A program made the position numbers and the translations under genes. The notes beneath the pieces are model-generated. The model saw only the letters and a program-made list of their open reading frames with translations. It was not told where the DNA came from and ran no database searches. Below, piece by piece: positions 40,244 to 48,719 of a stretch of 64,000 nucleotides of DNA (its first letter is position 1; every line of letters begins with the position of its first letter). Origin of the DNA: Candidatus Edwardsbacteria bacterium (GTDB lineage: Bacteria; Edwardsbacteria; AC1; EtOH8); the NCBI GenBank assembly GCA_031082425.1, contig JAVHLB010000001.1:62001-126000 (forward strand), in the 5' to 3' direction.

Positions 40244-40806
40244 AACTCCGGATATTTAGCGAATAGAAGGCTTAACGCCGCCAGGGAGATCCCGCATTTT
40301 ATCTCGCCCCGGGCCACCATATGCTTGACCCGTGTGACCGGCAGACGGATTATTTCCAGAATGGATTCGTCATGCTGCTGGTTGGCCAGGGAGTGTTCCT
40401 CTGTTTCCAGTTGATCGGCCAGATAGGCGATGATCTCGGCCGTCTCGTGGCCCAGGGCGGTATAGAAATTTCCCAGCCTCTCTAAACGCCCGGCCCGGAT
40501 GCCCGTCTCCTCGAATAATTCCCTTCCGACGGACTCGGCCTCGGTCTCGCCCTGATGGATGGCCCCGGCCGGCAGTTCCAGGAAGACATCGTCCAGGGTA
40601 TAACGGTATTGCCTTACCAGGCAGAGGTTCTTTTGGTTGTCCAGGGCGATGACCGCCACTCCCGGCCCCTTCTCCACCACCCCGTAGATGCCGGGCCGCC
40701 CGTTGGGGTAGATTATCCGGTCCTCGCGGACCGATATCCAAGGGTTTTGGTAGGCCTGTTTGGTCCCGACTGTTTTCCAGCCATGCTTGTCGGCTCTCTT
40801 ACTCAT
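40240..40806 (-). CDS. Nudix hydrolase, ADP-ribose pyrophosphatase-like
   Basis: The start at 40806 (MSKRADKHGW) is chosen; the longer reading lies inside the next gene. The 188-residue product has AVIALDNQKNLCLVRQYRY and LELPAGAIHQGETEAESVGR followed by ELFEETGIRAG, which is the Nudix box of the ADP-ribose pyrophosphatase group. RQYR and ELPAG are typical of it. It overlaps the DUF4292 gene's stop codon. Confidence 0.92.
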   Translation of the reverse strand: MSKRADKHGWKTVGTKQAYQNPWISVREDRIIYPNGRPGIYGVVEKGPGVAVIALDNQKNLCLVRQYRYTLDDVFLELPAGAIHQGETEAESVGRELFEETGIRAGRLERLGNFYTALGHETAEIIAYLADQLETEEHSLANQQHDESILEIIRLPVTRVKHMVARGEIKCGISLAALSLLFAKYPEL

Positions 40807-41581
40807 CGCCAAAACCACTTCGGGGCTCCGGCTGTTCCCAAACGTCTTTGTTGAATGACTGCTCGGCACTCAGGGATGAGAATTTAACGGTAAGTCCGGT
40901 CTGGTCACGATAAGAAAATATTTCCACCACATGCGGCCGGTAACTGTTGTTGAAAGGCTTCCAGTCACCATAGGTGATGCTGTATTCCGGCTTTCCCGTG
41001 ACATCCAATTGATAGCCGACGACCCTGGCATTATGCCGGTCCAGCCGGTAGGTTACGGTGGTGTCCTTCTTGGCAAAGACAAACAGGTAGAATTTCTCGG
41101 CATCCTGGGCCAGGGAAAATCGGCCGCTCTCCAGCGGCGGACGGCCCTGCAGGACCTCCAAAAGTGGTTCGATGCCGATCCCGGCCGCTTTTTCGGCCAT
41201 CGAATCGACGCCCGATATGGTGCCGTTGACGTACAGGGACTTCAAGGGAACATTCAGCCAGGCCTTATCGTCTGATATGCAGGCCGAGGCCAGACGGATG
41301 CCAAAAAATCCGGAGATATCTATCCGGATATGCCGGCTGTCCTCCTGGCGCCAGACGAAGCTCAGGGACTGGGTCAGCTTGGGCGAATCGTAGGTTACCG
41401 TTCCCTGGGCCGAGAAGGGCCGGTCATCGGTCTTGAATGACGACCAGGCCTTGTTCCAAAGATCTTCCGGGTCTCCCTTTTCAGCCCGTTTGACATGGGC
41501 GCACCCGGCCATCATCAAACAGAGGACCGCCAGAGTTATGATCCAATATTCAGAATTTGATCTGTTTTTATCTTGCCGCAT
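40799..41581 (-). CDS. DUF4292 lipoprotein, LolB-like
   Basis: The 260-residue product has a lipobox (LCLMMAGC). The rest is a half-barrel of strands typical of LolA/LolB and DUF4292: FSAQGTVTYDSPKLTQSL, HIRIDISGFFGIRLASACI, and YHADR-like VTYRLDRHNARVVGYQL. It is probably involved in lipoprotein handling or binding a hydrophobic ligand in the periplasm; this is inferred from fold. The gene lies directly downstream of the TPR lipoprotein and overlaps it slightly. Confidence 0.87.
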   Translation of the reverse strand: MRQDKNRSNSEYWIITLAVLCLMMAGCAHVKRAEKGDPEDLWNKAWSSFKTDDRPFSAQGTVTYDSPKLTQSLSFVWRQEDSRHIRIDISGFFGIRLASACISDDKAWLNVPLKSLYVNGTISGVDSMAEKAAGIGIEPLLEVLQGRPPLESGRFSLAQDAEKFYLFVFAKKDTTVTYRLDRHNARVVGYQLDVTGKPEYSITYGDWKPFNNSYRPHVVEIFSYRDQTGLTVKFSSLSAEQSFNKDVWEQPEPRSGFGDE

Positions 41582-43220
41582 CTATCTTTTCCTGTATCTT
41601 TTCCTTGCCGGGATCGAGCTCCAGGGATCTCTGCCACTGCTCGACGGCCTGCTGTTTTAAATTGAGCGACAGGTAAACATCTCCCAGGTGATCCCTTAAA
41701 GTGGCGTCGGTTGGCAGAAGGCTGACCGCTTTCTCCAGGCTCTCCTTGGCCTCCTCGAAACGATCCATTCTATAAAGCACCCAGCCCATGCTGTCAATAT
41801 AAAAGGCATTGTCCGGCTCGGCCTCCAGGGCTTTGGCGATCAGTTCTTTGGCCTCCTCCAGGTTGACGCCCTTGTCGGCATACATATAGCCCAGATAGTT
41901 CAACACGATAGCACTCTTTGGATCTAGCACCAGCAGTTTTTTGAACAGTGTCACTGCGTTATCAAAGTCTCCGCTGCGCTCGTAGGCCACCGCCAGGCCG
42001 AACATCAGATCGGGATCCTTGGGTTTCTTTCGGTGCTGATTCTGAAAGAAGGGTATGGCCTCCCGGTACTTTTCGGACAGGGAGTATCCGGCGCCCATCA
42101 AACGGTCAATATCCTGTTTTACTCCCAAACGCCTGGCCTTCTCAAACGCAGCTGCCGCGGAATCCGGCTGGTCCAGGGCCAAGAAGCAATTGCCCAAAGA
42201 GACCCAGCCTTCGGCCATTTTGGGCAGCAAGCCGGTGGTCCTCCGAAAATACTGCAGCGCCCGGGGGTAATCCTTCTGCTGAAAGCTTATCCGGGCCGCG
42301 GCGTAAAGAGCCTCGGTGTTATTGCTGTCGCTCTCCAGGACGGCCAGAAATTGCTCCCGGGCCGGCTGGAAGGCCTGCTGGTGGTAGAATAGCCGGGCCA
42401 GCTGCAAACGAAGACCGGCGTTTCCCGGCTCCCTTTCCAGGATGTTCATGGCCTGGCGGGCCGCCCAGGGGTACTGGTTTGCCGACAGCAGCAGATTGAA
42501 GATATGCTTCTGGATGCTCAGGTTTTCGGGATCCAGCCGGGCGGCGGTGCCGTAGAAATGCAGGGCCGAATCCGGCTGCTGGTCCACCTCGTAGACGGCG
42601 GCCAGCGATATCCAGGCCCGGATGTTGGAGGAGTCCCGGCCTATCACCTGCCGGTAGATCTCTTTGGCCGGTCCGCTCCGCTTGTGGCGCATCAGCATGG
42701 AGCCCAGCTGCATCGTGATGTCCGGATCGCCGGTCCGCCGGGCGATGCTTTCCATGACGGTGATGGCCGAATCACGGCGGCCCAGGGCCTCGAAAAGCCC
42801 GGCGGTGGTGACGGAGATGTCCGGATCCTCGGGCTTCAGTTTGACCGCCGCCCGGTACTGCTCCAGTGAAAGCTCCAGCTCCCGGGCCATCAGGTAGGCG
42901 TTGCCCAGCATCAGGCGGTTGTCGGGATTGTCCGGCTCCAATCTGACCGCCCGCCGGGCATAGAGCACCGCCAGGGTGTCGTTGCCCAGCTCGTAGTAAT
43001 TCTGGGCTATCAGCAGGTTCAGCAGGGCCGATCCCTTGTCCAGTTTCAAGGCCTCCTTGTAAAGCCCGATGGCCTGCCTGCTCTGTCCGTCCTGCTCCAG
43101 CATGGATGCCTGCATCACCCGGTCCATCACCTCCAGTTGCGCCTGCTCCGGGCTCAGCATCTGGCGCTTGGCGCAGCCGGCTAAAAGGGCCATAAGGACT
43201 ATCAGTATTTTTTTCAGCAT
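41568..43220 (-). CDS. TPR-repeat lipoprotein
   Basis: The 550-residue product has a lipobox (VLMALLAGC). It contains about ten to twelve tetratricopeptide repeats, for example QAIGLYKEALKLDKGSALL, LSLEQYRAAVKLKPEDPD, and near the C-terminus FEEAKESLEKAVSLLPTDA followed by AVEQWQRSLELDPGKEK. It is a lipid-anchored scaffold for protein complexes in the envelope. Its gene overlaps the DUF4292 lipoprotein gene by about 14 nt, so the two form one unit. Confidence 0.92.
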   Translation of the reverse strand: MLKKILIVLMALLAGCAKRQMLSPEQAQLEVMDRVMQASMLEQDGQSRQAIGLYKEALKLDKGSALLNLLIAQNYYELGNDTLAVLYARRAVRLEPDNPDNRLMLGNAYLMARELELSLEQYRAAVKLKPEDPDISVTTAGLFEALGRRDSAITVMESIARRTGDPDITMQLGSMLMRHKRSGPAKEIYRQVIGRDSSNIRAWISLAAVYEVDQQPDSALHFYGTAARLDPENLSIQKHIFNLLLSANQYPWAARQAMNILEREPGNAGLRLQLARLFYHQQAFQPAREQFLAVLESDSNNTEALYAAARISFQQKDYPRALQYFRRTTGLLPKMAEGWVSLGNCFLALDQPDSAAAAFEKARRLGVKQDIDRLMGAGYSLSEKYREAIPFFQNQHRKKPKDPDLMFGLAVAYERSGDFDNAVTLFKKLLVLDPKSAIVLNYLGYMYADKGVNLEEAKELIAKALEAEPDNAFYIDSMGWVLYRMDRFEEAKESLEKAVSLLPTDATLRDHLGDVYLSLNLKQQAVEQWQRSLELDPGKEKIQEKIDAAR

Positions 43221-43307
43221 CAGATTCCCTCGATAGACATAAAGGCAAAGCCGGAAAATAAAACATCGTCTATTGTTCCGGCTTGCTGAACGGGTTATTG
43301 TCGGATC

Positions 43308-44069
43308 CTAGAAATTATATGTGGCGCCTTCCATGGCCAGCCGGATCTGGGAATTTTTAAGCCGGGCTATCTCCTTCTGCACCTCCTCCACGAACATGGC
43401 CTTGATGTGAAAGACATAGAACGGCACCTTCAGCCCCGACTTGTTTATCTCCTGCAACAGGACGTGCGGCGTAAGATGGCCCGACAGGTCGGCCAGCCCG
43501 TGAAGCCGGTTGGGGAAAGAGGTCTCTATCAGCACCCCCTTAAGGCCCCGGACCTTCCTGGCCTCCTTCCAGATCTTTTCGGTGGCCCGGGTGTCGGCGG
43601 TGTACAGCAGGGAGCTCTTGCCGTCGCTGATGATGAATCCCACCGTCGGCACCGAGTGGCTGACCCGGATGGCCCGGATGGTGTACTTGCCCAGCTTCAC
43701 CGGCTTGCCCTCGGCCATGGGCTTCAGCTTGAAGATGGCATCCTTGCTGTTGGGGATGGAGGTGAAGTCCGGCCAGACCTGATTGTTGAACAGATGCTCC
43801 CGCAGGCCGTCCAGAACCTCCGGGATGCTCATGATCTGGATGGATTTGTTGAGGCTGCCCACCAGGTTGTCGGCCATCAGCAAAAGCCCCAGGCTGTGGT
43901 CGATATGGATGTGCGACAGCAGGACCGCATCCAGCCTCAGCTGCTCGTCGAAACCCAGCATGGAGGCGGCCGCCCCGGTGTCGATCAGGATGTTCTTGTC
44001 CAGCAGGAAGCTGGTCAGACCGAATCCGGGCAGTTTTGACCCCGACGCTCCCAGGACCTTTAGTTTCAT
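43308..44069 (-). CDS. MBL-fold metallohydrolase, class II PDE-like
   Basis: The 253-residue product has the metallo-beta-lactamase motif SHIHIDHSLGLLLMADN, later FIISDGKSSLLYTADTR, SFPNRLHGLADLSGHLTP and VFHIKAMF. The spacing fits the class II cyclic-nucleotide phosphodiesterase branch of the fold. Substrate unknown. A Shine-Dalgarno TAGGAG precedes the ATG. It is separated from the TPR gene by 87 nt. Confidence 0.87.
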   Translation of the reverse strand: MKLKVLGASGSKLPGFGLTSFLLDKNILIDTGAAASMLGFDEQLRLDAVLLSHIHIDHSLGLLLMADNLVGSLNKSIQIMSIPEVLDGLREHLFNNQVWPDFTSIPNSKDAIFKLKPMAEGKPVKLGKYTIRAIRVSHSVPTVGFIISDGKSSLLYTADTRATEKIWKEARKVRGLKGVLIETSFPNRLHGLADLSGHLTPHVLLQEINKSGLKVPFYVFHIKAMFVEEVQKEIARLKNSQIRLAMEGATYNF

Positions 44070-44221
44070 CCCAGAACTCCTATCACAGGATTATTAAAAA
44101 CCATTAATAAAATCATCCGCCGGGGCCTTATGAGCGTCCCGGCAGATAACTCTTTGCAATAAATGTAACTTAAACCCATGGCAAAGTCAAGCATAAAATC
44201 AGCTCTTTGGCCGGTCAAAGG

Positions 44222-44767
44222 CTATTTGAAATACCGGGCCTGGGCCGGATACTCCTTCAGATATTGCTCTTTGAGCGGCTGGGGTACTTTCGATATCCGT
44301 TTCAACGCCGGGGCCGTCATTTTTTCCCAAAAGGCCCTGACCCCCGGGGCCAGAGGCCGGCGGCAGGTGAAGGTCCCGCAGCAGTTCTCGGCCCCGCAGG
44401 CGCATTCAAAGCCCCAATCCTTATCATAGAAGGCCCGGTAATCGCAGGTGGCCTCCTGGCCCTTCTTGATGTCCCGGACCACCACATCAAAACCCTTTCC
44501 GGTATCCAGGATATTGGGATGGCAGGAATGGTTCATGTAAATGGAATCGCCGCAGGGATTGACCACCGAGCCGTCCCGGCGGGTGTAGGCGTGGAACAGC
44601 AGCTTTTCCTTTTGGGATTTGGTCATCTTGTCGAATTTGGCTTTGGGGATGACGGTGCATTGCGAACACTCATAGAACACCACCGTTCCCTTGGGTATGT
44701 CCCGTTTGGCGAAAAGCCCGTGGCCCTTGCCTTTGGTCTTCTTAAGGATGAATAACGGAGCCAGCAT
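44222..44767 (-). CDS. SET-domain lysine methyltransferase-like protein
   Basis: The 181-residue product is a compact SET domain. The SAM-binding start is KTKGKGHGLFAKRDIPKG, the central motif YMNHSCHPN, then GQEATCDYRAFY and a post-SET cysteine cluster CACGAENCCGTFTC that should bind zinc with the NHSCHP Cys. All the usual catalytic features (NHS, the following Tyr) are present, so it should be active on a lysine side chain. A bacterial target is unknown. Confidence 0.9.
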   Translation of the reverse strand: MLAPLFILKKTKGKGHGLFAKRDIPKGTVVFYECSQCTVIPKAKFDKMTKSQKEKLLFHAYTRRDGSVVNPCGDSIYMNHSCHPNILDTGKGFDVVVRDIKKGQEATCDYRAFYDKDWGFECACGAENCCGTFTCRRPLAPGVRAFWEKMTAPALKRISKVPQPLKEQYLKEYPAQARYFK

Positions 44768-44848
44768 TGATCCCCCTTGGTAGTGTGTCTTGAAATTCAG
44801 CAGGACTCGGTATTGAAAAGATGGGCCGACCGGTCGATCGGCTTGCCT

Positions 44849-45328
44849 TCATTCCTTCCCCTTTATCCCAAAATATTCCAGCCACTCCTTCACATCTATC
44901 CTGCCGGGCCTCTCTTTATCCGCGCCCCGGCGCGACAGCTCGCCCTCCATCCTTTGCAGGAATTGGCCGGACCCTATCACCTCCACCTGCCGCCCCTTGA
45001 CATGATGGGCCAGCTCCCGGTCGGAGGTGACCACGGTCAGGGCTTTGGTCTTCTTCAGGATTGCGGCCTGGTCTTTGATCACCCGGTCGGCGTTCTGGGG
45101 CGGTCTGGAGTAAACGACCTTTATTCCCCTGACCCTGTCCGTCTTATGTTCCTTCCCCTCTGCCCCGTCGAAGATGACGGTAATGTCATACCCCAATGCC
45201 TTCTTATACCCAGCCAAAATGTCCAGCAACAAGGCCCGCCCTTCTTTCTTTTCCTTGAGCAGAACCGGCCTTATCTTGCCGGAGGCGAAGGCCAGATTGT
45301 AGCCGTCAATTATGATGGTCTTGGCCAT
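44849..45328 (-). CDS. NYN-domain RNA nuclease (YacP-like)
   Basis: The start at 45328 (MAKTIIIDGYNLAFASG) replaces an upstream TTG. The 159-residue product has IIIDGYNLAF, ITVIFDGAEGKEHKTDRV, NADRVIKDQAAILKK and TVVTSDRELAHHVKG, with the conserved Asp residues of the YacP/Rae1 group of PIN-like nucleases. It probably cuts mRNA at the ribosome. It lies 12 nt from phoU, so it may be the last gene of the pst-phoU unit. Confidence 0.88.
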   Translation of the reverse strand: MAKTIIIDGYNLAFASGKIRPVLLKEKKEGRALLLDILAGYKKALGYDITVIFDGAEGKEHKTDRVRGIKVVYSRPPQNADRVIKDQAAILKKTKALTVVTSDRELAHHVKGRQVEVIGSGQFLQRMEGELSRRGADKERPGRIDVKEWLEYFGIKGKE

Positions 45329-45340
45329 TGGGATCAATGA

Positions 45341-46003
45341 TCACATATCTTGTGCATGATGCCGGATATCCCTGCCCTGCACCACAAAGATCACGTCCTC
45401 GGCGATGTTGGTGGCATGGTCGCCTATCCGTTCCAGGCTGCGGGCCACCAGGATCAGCTGAATGGCCCGGCTGACCGAGCCGGAATCTTTGGTCATGAAC
45501 TCCGTCAGCTCGGCCACTATCTTGTCCTTCAGGTCGTCCAGCTGGTCGTCCTGCATCAGCACCGCCCTGGCCTTGTCCACATTGCGCTCTACGAAGGCGT
45601 TCAGGCTGTCCCGGACCATGTCGGTGGCGATGGACACCATTTTGGGGATGTCTATCAGCGGCTTGAGCTGCGGCTCCTTCAGCAGCTTATTGACCACCTC
45701 GCAGATGTTGATGGCCTGGTCCCCCAGCCGCTCCAGCTCGGTGTTGATCTTGGAGGCTCCCAGCAGGAAGCGCAGGTCTCCGGCGGTGGGCTGGTAGAGG
45801 GCGGTCAATCGCAGGCAGTCCTCGTCTATGCTTACCTGAAGATTGTTGACCTCCTTCTCCTGCTCGTATATCTGCTTCAGCTGATCAGCATTCCTTTCCA
45901 CCAGGGCGGTGACCGCGGCGTCTATCATGGCCTCGGCCAGGGCCCCCATCTTCAGCAGCTGTTGTTTCAGCTGGTCCAGTTCGGTATCGAAATGTCTTTC
46001 CAT
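45341..46003 (-). CDS. phoU: Phosphate signalling protein PhoU
   Basis: The 220-residue product is two three-helix PhoU repeats: FDTELDQLKQQLLKMG, DEDCLRLTALYQPTAGDLRF, then the second repeat with RAVLMQDDQLDDLKDKIVAE and the metal-type motif RSLERIGDHATNIAEDVI near 193-210. PhoU links the Pst transporter to the PhoR kinase and keeps the phosphate starvation response off when phosphate is plentiful. No PhoR/PhoB genes are in the window. Confidence 0.95.
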   Translation of the reverse strand: MERHFDTELDQLKQQLLKMGALAEAMIDAAVTALVERNADQLKQIYEQEKEVNNLQVSIDEDCLRLTALYQPTAGDLRFLLGASKINTELERLGDQAINICEVVNKLLKEPQLKPLIDIPKMVSIATDMVRDSLNAFVERNVDKARAVLMQDDQLDDLKDKIVAELTEFMTKDSGSVSRAIQLILVARSLERIGDHATNIAEDVIFVVQGRDIRHHAQDM

Positions 46004-46423
46004 CGGCGCTCCCCGTTTTTAACGATTATGGGTATTATCGGACTTCTATGTTTTTTGCCACCAAGACACCAGGGTACAAAGTTTAATTAACCTATAATTT
46101 AACTTGTAGCCATCAACCGAACCCATCTCTGGCAAACCATTGGGCTTCGTGGCTCGGCGGCTTTGTGTAATAAATCCAAATTTGAAAGCTTAAAAATAAA
46201 ACTGTCACACTGAGAAGGCCAACTTGACTGACTGGCTGAATGTGTGAGTATGGGCGTATGCCAGCCGTTCAATAGGCCCGAAAGATAGAGACTTCAGAGC
46301 CTGCACCGAGGTTGGCAAAAATAAGACTTTCGAAGTGGTGACAACCCTCTGTACTAAGGAATAAAACGTGCCCTGCTGTCTTTGTGATTGAACATACCTG
46401 ACCCGATCCGTGTTCCAAAACCA
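46004..46423. other. Repeat-rich intergenic region between phoU and pstB
   Basis: No supported gene is present in 420 bp. It contains a MITE-like element (46203-46343) and fragments such as 'TTTTTTGCCACCAAGACACCAGG' without the leading part. It separates phoU from the pstB that should be its operon partner. An apparent ORF reaching into pstB (46269-46712) is the repeat read in the wrong strand. Confidence 0.55.
46203..46343. repeat. Short inverted-repeat element, copy 2 (MITE-like)
   Basis: One end is TGTCACACTGAGAAGGCC; the other, inverted, starts TGTCACCACTTCG, so only TGTCAC is clearly shared between the ends. The inside shares TTGCCAA, TTGAACGG and CACACATTCAGCCAG with the element at 7701-7815, in opposite orientation. 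Confidence 0.6.
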
Positions 46424-47179
46424 TCACCCGTAACGGCCGGTTATGTAATCCTGGGTGCGGGCGTCCCTGGGATTGGTGAAGATATTGGCGGTCAGGTCGA
46501 ACTCCACCATGTCGCCCAGCAGCATGTAGCCGGAATATTCCGATACCCGGGCCGCCTGCTGCATGTTGTGGGTGACGATGGCGATGGTGTACCGTTTGCA
46601 CAGCTCCAGCATCAGTTCCTCCACCTTCATGGTGGCGATGGGATCCAGGGCCGAGCAGGGCTCGTCCATCAGAATGACCTCCGGCTCCACCGCCAGCAAA
46701 CGGGCGATGCATAAACGCTGCTGCTGGTCCAACGGCAGTTCCAGGGCCGGACGGTCCAATCTATCCTTTAAGTTCTCCCACAGCCAGGCCCCTTTGAGGC
46801 TGCGCTCCACTGTTTCGGAAATGCGGTTCTTGTCACTGATCCCGGCCACCTTCAGCCCGTAGGCCACGTTGTCATAGACCGAGAGCGGGAAGGGGTTGGG
46901 CCGCTGGAACACCATGCCCACCCTTTTTCTCAGCTCCGGCACGTTCAGGCCGTGACGGTAGATGTTCCTGCCGTCCAGCAGCACCTGTCCCTCTATCCTG
47001 ACCCCGGCGATCAGGTCGTTCATCCGGTTGAGGCAGCGCAGCAGGGTGGATTTGCCGCAGCCCGAAGGCCCGATCAGGGCGGTGATGGAATTCTCCCTTA
47101 TCGGCAGGCCCACCGATTTCAGGGCCTGAAACTTGCCGTAGTGCAGGTTGAGATTTTTTATTTCTATCTTGTTGTTCAT
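46424..47179 (-). CDS. pstB: Phosphate ABC transporter ATPase, signature-degenerate PstB
   Basis: The 251-residue PstB homologue has an intact Walker A (GPSGCGKST, residues 37-45), Q-loop Gln92 in [12 protein letters not shown], Walker B with catalytic Glu (VILMDEP) and the H-loop His204 in [11 protein letters not shown]. The ABC signature LSGGQ is replaced by LPLDQ at 148-152, followed by an otherwise normal QQRLCIAR. It ends YITGRYG as PstB does. It therefore cannot offer a normal signature to a partner. It lies 11 nt after a methyltransferase gene; phoU is to the left past a 420-nt gap. Confidence 0.9.
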   Translation of the reverse strand: MNNKIEIKNLNLHYGKFQALKSVGLPIRENSITALIGPSGCGKSTLLRCLNRMNDLIAGVRIEGQVLLDGRNIYRHGLNVPELRKRVGMVFQRPNPFPLSVYDNVAYGLKVAGISDKNRISETVERSLKGAWLWENLKDRLDRPALELPLDQQQRLCIARLLAVEPEVILMDEPCSALDPIATMKVEELMLELCKRYTIAIVTHNMQQAARVSEYSGYMLLGDMVEFDLTANIFTNPRDARTQDYITGRYG

Positions 47180-47190
47180 TATAGAATATC

Positions 47191-47814
47191 TTACTTGGTC
47201 TTGAGACAGATCGTTTTTCTGGCTAATACGCGATTTGTAGCATGTTTATGAGGGATCCCGCTGGACATACAGTCAAATATTTCTTCTGTTGAATACTCTA
47301 TCATCCAATCATGGTAATATGTCAAAAGTTCTCCAGAAATCCATTTATGCGAATTCTTCTCGCCTTCAGGAGCGGGTTCAATGAATGGTTTTTTTACAAA
47401 AACCGATAACATGTGTATGCCGTTTTCTTTCGTATGGTCCTTATAATTTGTAATAATCTCTTCCCTAAATTCTTTGGGAATATATTGCAATGTGCCTACA
47501 GAAAATATGATATCAAATTTATCGGTCAATCGATATTCATTTATATTGGCTTTAAAAACCTTTACCTTTACCCCTATCTTATCCGCTAATTTTTTTGTCT
47601 TTTCTACGCCAGCATCTGCCAAGTCGAAAGCAGTCACATCATACCCATTACGAGCAAAAAAGGCAGCATTCCGGCCTTCCCCGCAACCAATATCTAACAG
47701 TTTCAATTTTTTAACAGGTGGTAACGCCTGCAGCACTTTAAAACAGGTTGGCGCAGGTTTAAAGCCCCAATAATATTCCTCTTGCTTATAAATATCATCA
47801 TAAATATTTGACAT
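47191..47814 (-). CDS. Class I SAM methyltransferase (TehB-like) inside the pst locus
   Basis: The 207-residue product has motif [36 protein letters not shown] and the later [17 protein letters not shown], fitting the TehB-type small-molecule methyltransferases; a target is not known. The gene is strongly AT-rich, unlike the pst genes on both sides, and lies 136 nt after one pstB and 11 nt before the other, in the same direction. This looks like an inserted cargo gene. It has no role in known Pst systems. Confidence 0.87.
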   Translation of the reverse strand: MSNIYDDIYKQEEYYWGFKPAPTCFKVLQALPPVKKLKLLDIGCGEGRNAAFFARNGYDVTAFDLADAGVEKTKKLADKIGVKVKVFKANINEYRLTDKFDIIFSVGTLQYIPKEFREEIITNYKDHTKENGIHMLSVFVKKPFIEPAPEGEKNSHKWISGELLTYYHDWMIEYSTEEIFDCMSSGIPHKHATNRVLARKTICLKTK

Positions 47815-47950
47815 CTAACAAAACCTCTTGTTTTTATATGCAACCCGGATATTATCCTAACGATTTGCATCGGTACCAAATGGGCTGTCACCTATAACTT
47901 GTTTTGACAGTTTAAGACCCTTTCGTGTGTTTCGTGGGCAGGTTCTATCT

Positions 47951-48715
47951 TCAGCCGAAACGGCCGGTGATGTAATCGTTGGTCCTTTTATCCCTGGGCA
48001 CGGTGAACAGATCGCTGGTCGGGCCGTATTCGATCAGCGAGCCCATCAGGAAGAAAGCCGTCTGGTCGGCCACCCGGGCCGCCTGCTTAGTGTTGTTGGT
48101 GACCAGGATGATGGTGTACTTCTGCTTGAGGATGGTCAGGGCCTCCTCGATCTTGGCGGTGGAGATGGGGTCCAGCCCGGAGCAGGGCTCGTCCAGCAGG
48201 ATCACCTCCGGCTCCTGGGCCAGGATCCTGGCCAGGCACAGCCGCTGCTGCTGTCCTCCGGACAGGCGCATGGCCGGTGAATTCAGGCGGTCCTTGACCT
48301 CGTCCCAGATGAAGGCCGATCTCAGGCTGGCCTCCACCAGCTGATCGAGTTTTTTCCGGTCCCCGACGCCCGACAGCCTGGGGCCGTAGACCACATTCTC
48401 GTAGATGCTCTTGGGCAGGGGCACCGGCAGGGCGAACAGCATCCCCACCCTTTTGCGCAGGGCCACCACGTCGAATTGCGGGTGGTAGATGTCCTGCCCG
48501 TCCAGCAGGATGCTGCCCTCGATCCGGAAGCCGGGCACCAGGTCGTTGAGCCGGTTCAGGCTGCGCAGGAAGGTGGTCTTGCCGGAGCCGGAAGGCCCGA
48601 TGATGCCCAGGATCTGCCTGGCCGGGATGTCCATGTTGAGGGACATCAGCAGCTGCTCCGGCCCGTAGAAGGCCTTGAGATCCTTGGCCGATATTTTTAT
48701 TGCGTTGTTCATCAT
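47951..48715 (-). CDS. pstB: Phosphate ABC transporter ATPase, Q-loop/H-loop-degenerate PstB
   Basis: The 254-residue PstB homologue has Walker A GPSGSGKT (40-47), intact signature LSGGQQQRLC (from 151), Walker B VILLDEP with the catalytic Glu. The Q-loop Gln is replaced by Ala95 (VGMLFALPVPLP where PstB has FQ-x-P-x-PFP), and the H-loop His by Asn207 (LVTNNTKQAAR where PstB has VTHN). It should therefore bind ATP poorly or hydrolyse it slowly in its own site. It starts 4 nt after the pstA stop. Confidence 0.9.
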   Translation of the reverse strand: MMNNAIKISAKDLKAFYGPEQLLMSLNMDIPARQILGIIGPSGSGKTTFLRSLNRLNDLVPGFRIEGSILLDGQDIYHPQFDVVALRKRVGMLFALPVPLPKSIYENVVYGPRLSGVGDRKKLDQLVEASLRSAFIWDEVKDRLNSPAMRLSGGQQQRLCLARILAQEPEVILLDEPCSGLDPISTAKIEEALTILKQKYTIILVTNNTKQAARVADQTAFFLMGSLIEYGPTSDLFTVPRDKRTNDYITGRFG

Positions 48716-48719
48716 GCTG

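Noticed and set aside
46269..46712. 147-residue leftward ORF upstream of phoU
   Set aside because: The C-terminal part is the inverted-repeat element and the rest is a shadow frame of pstB.
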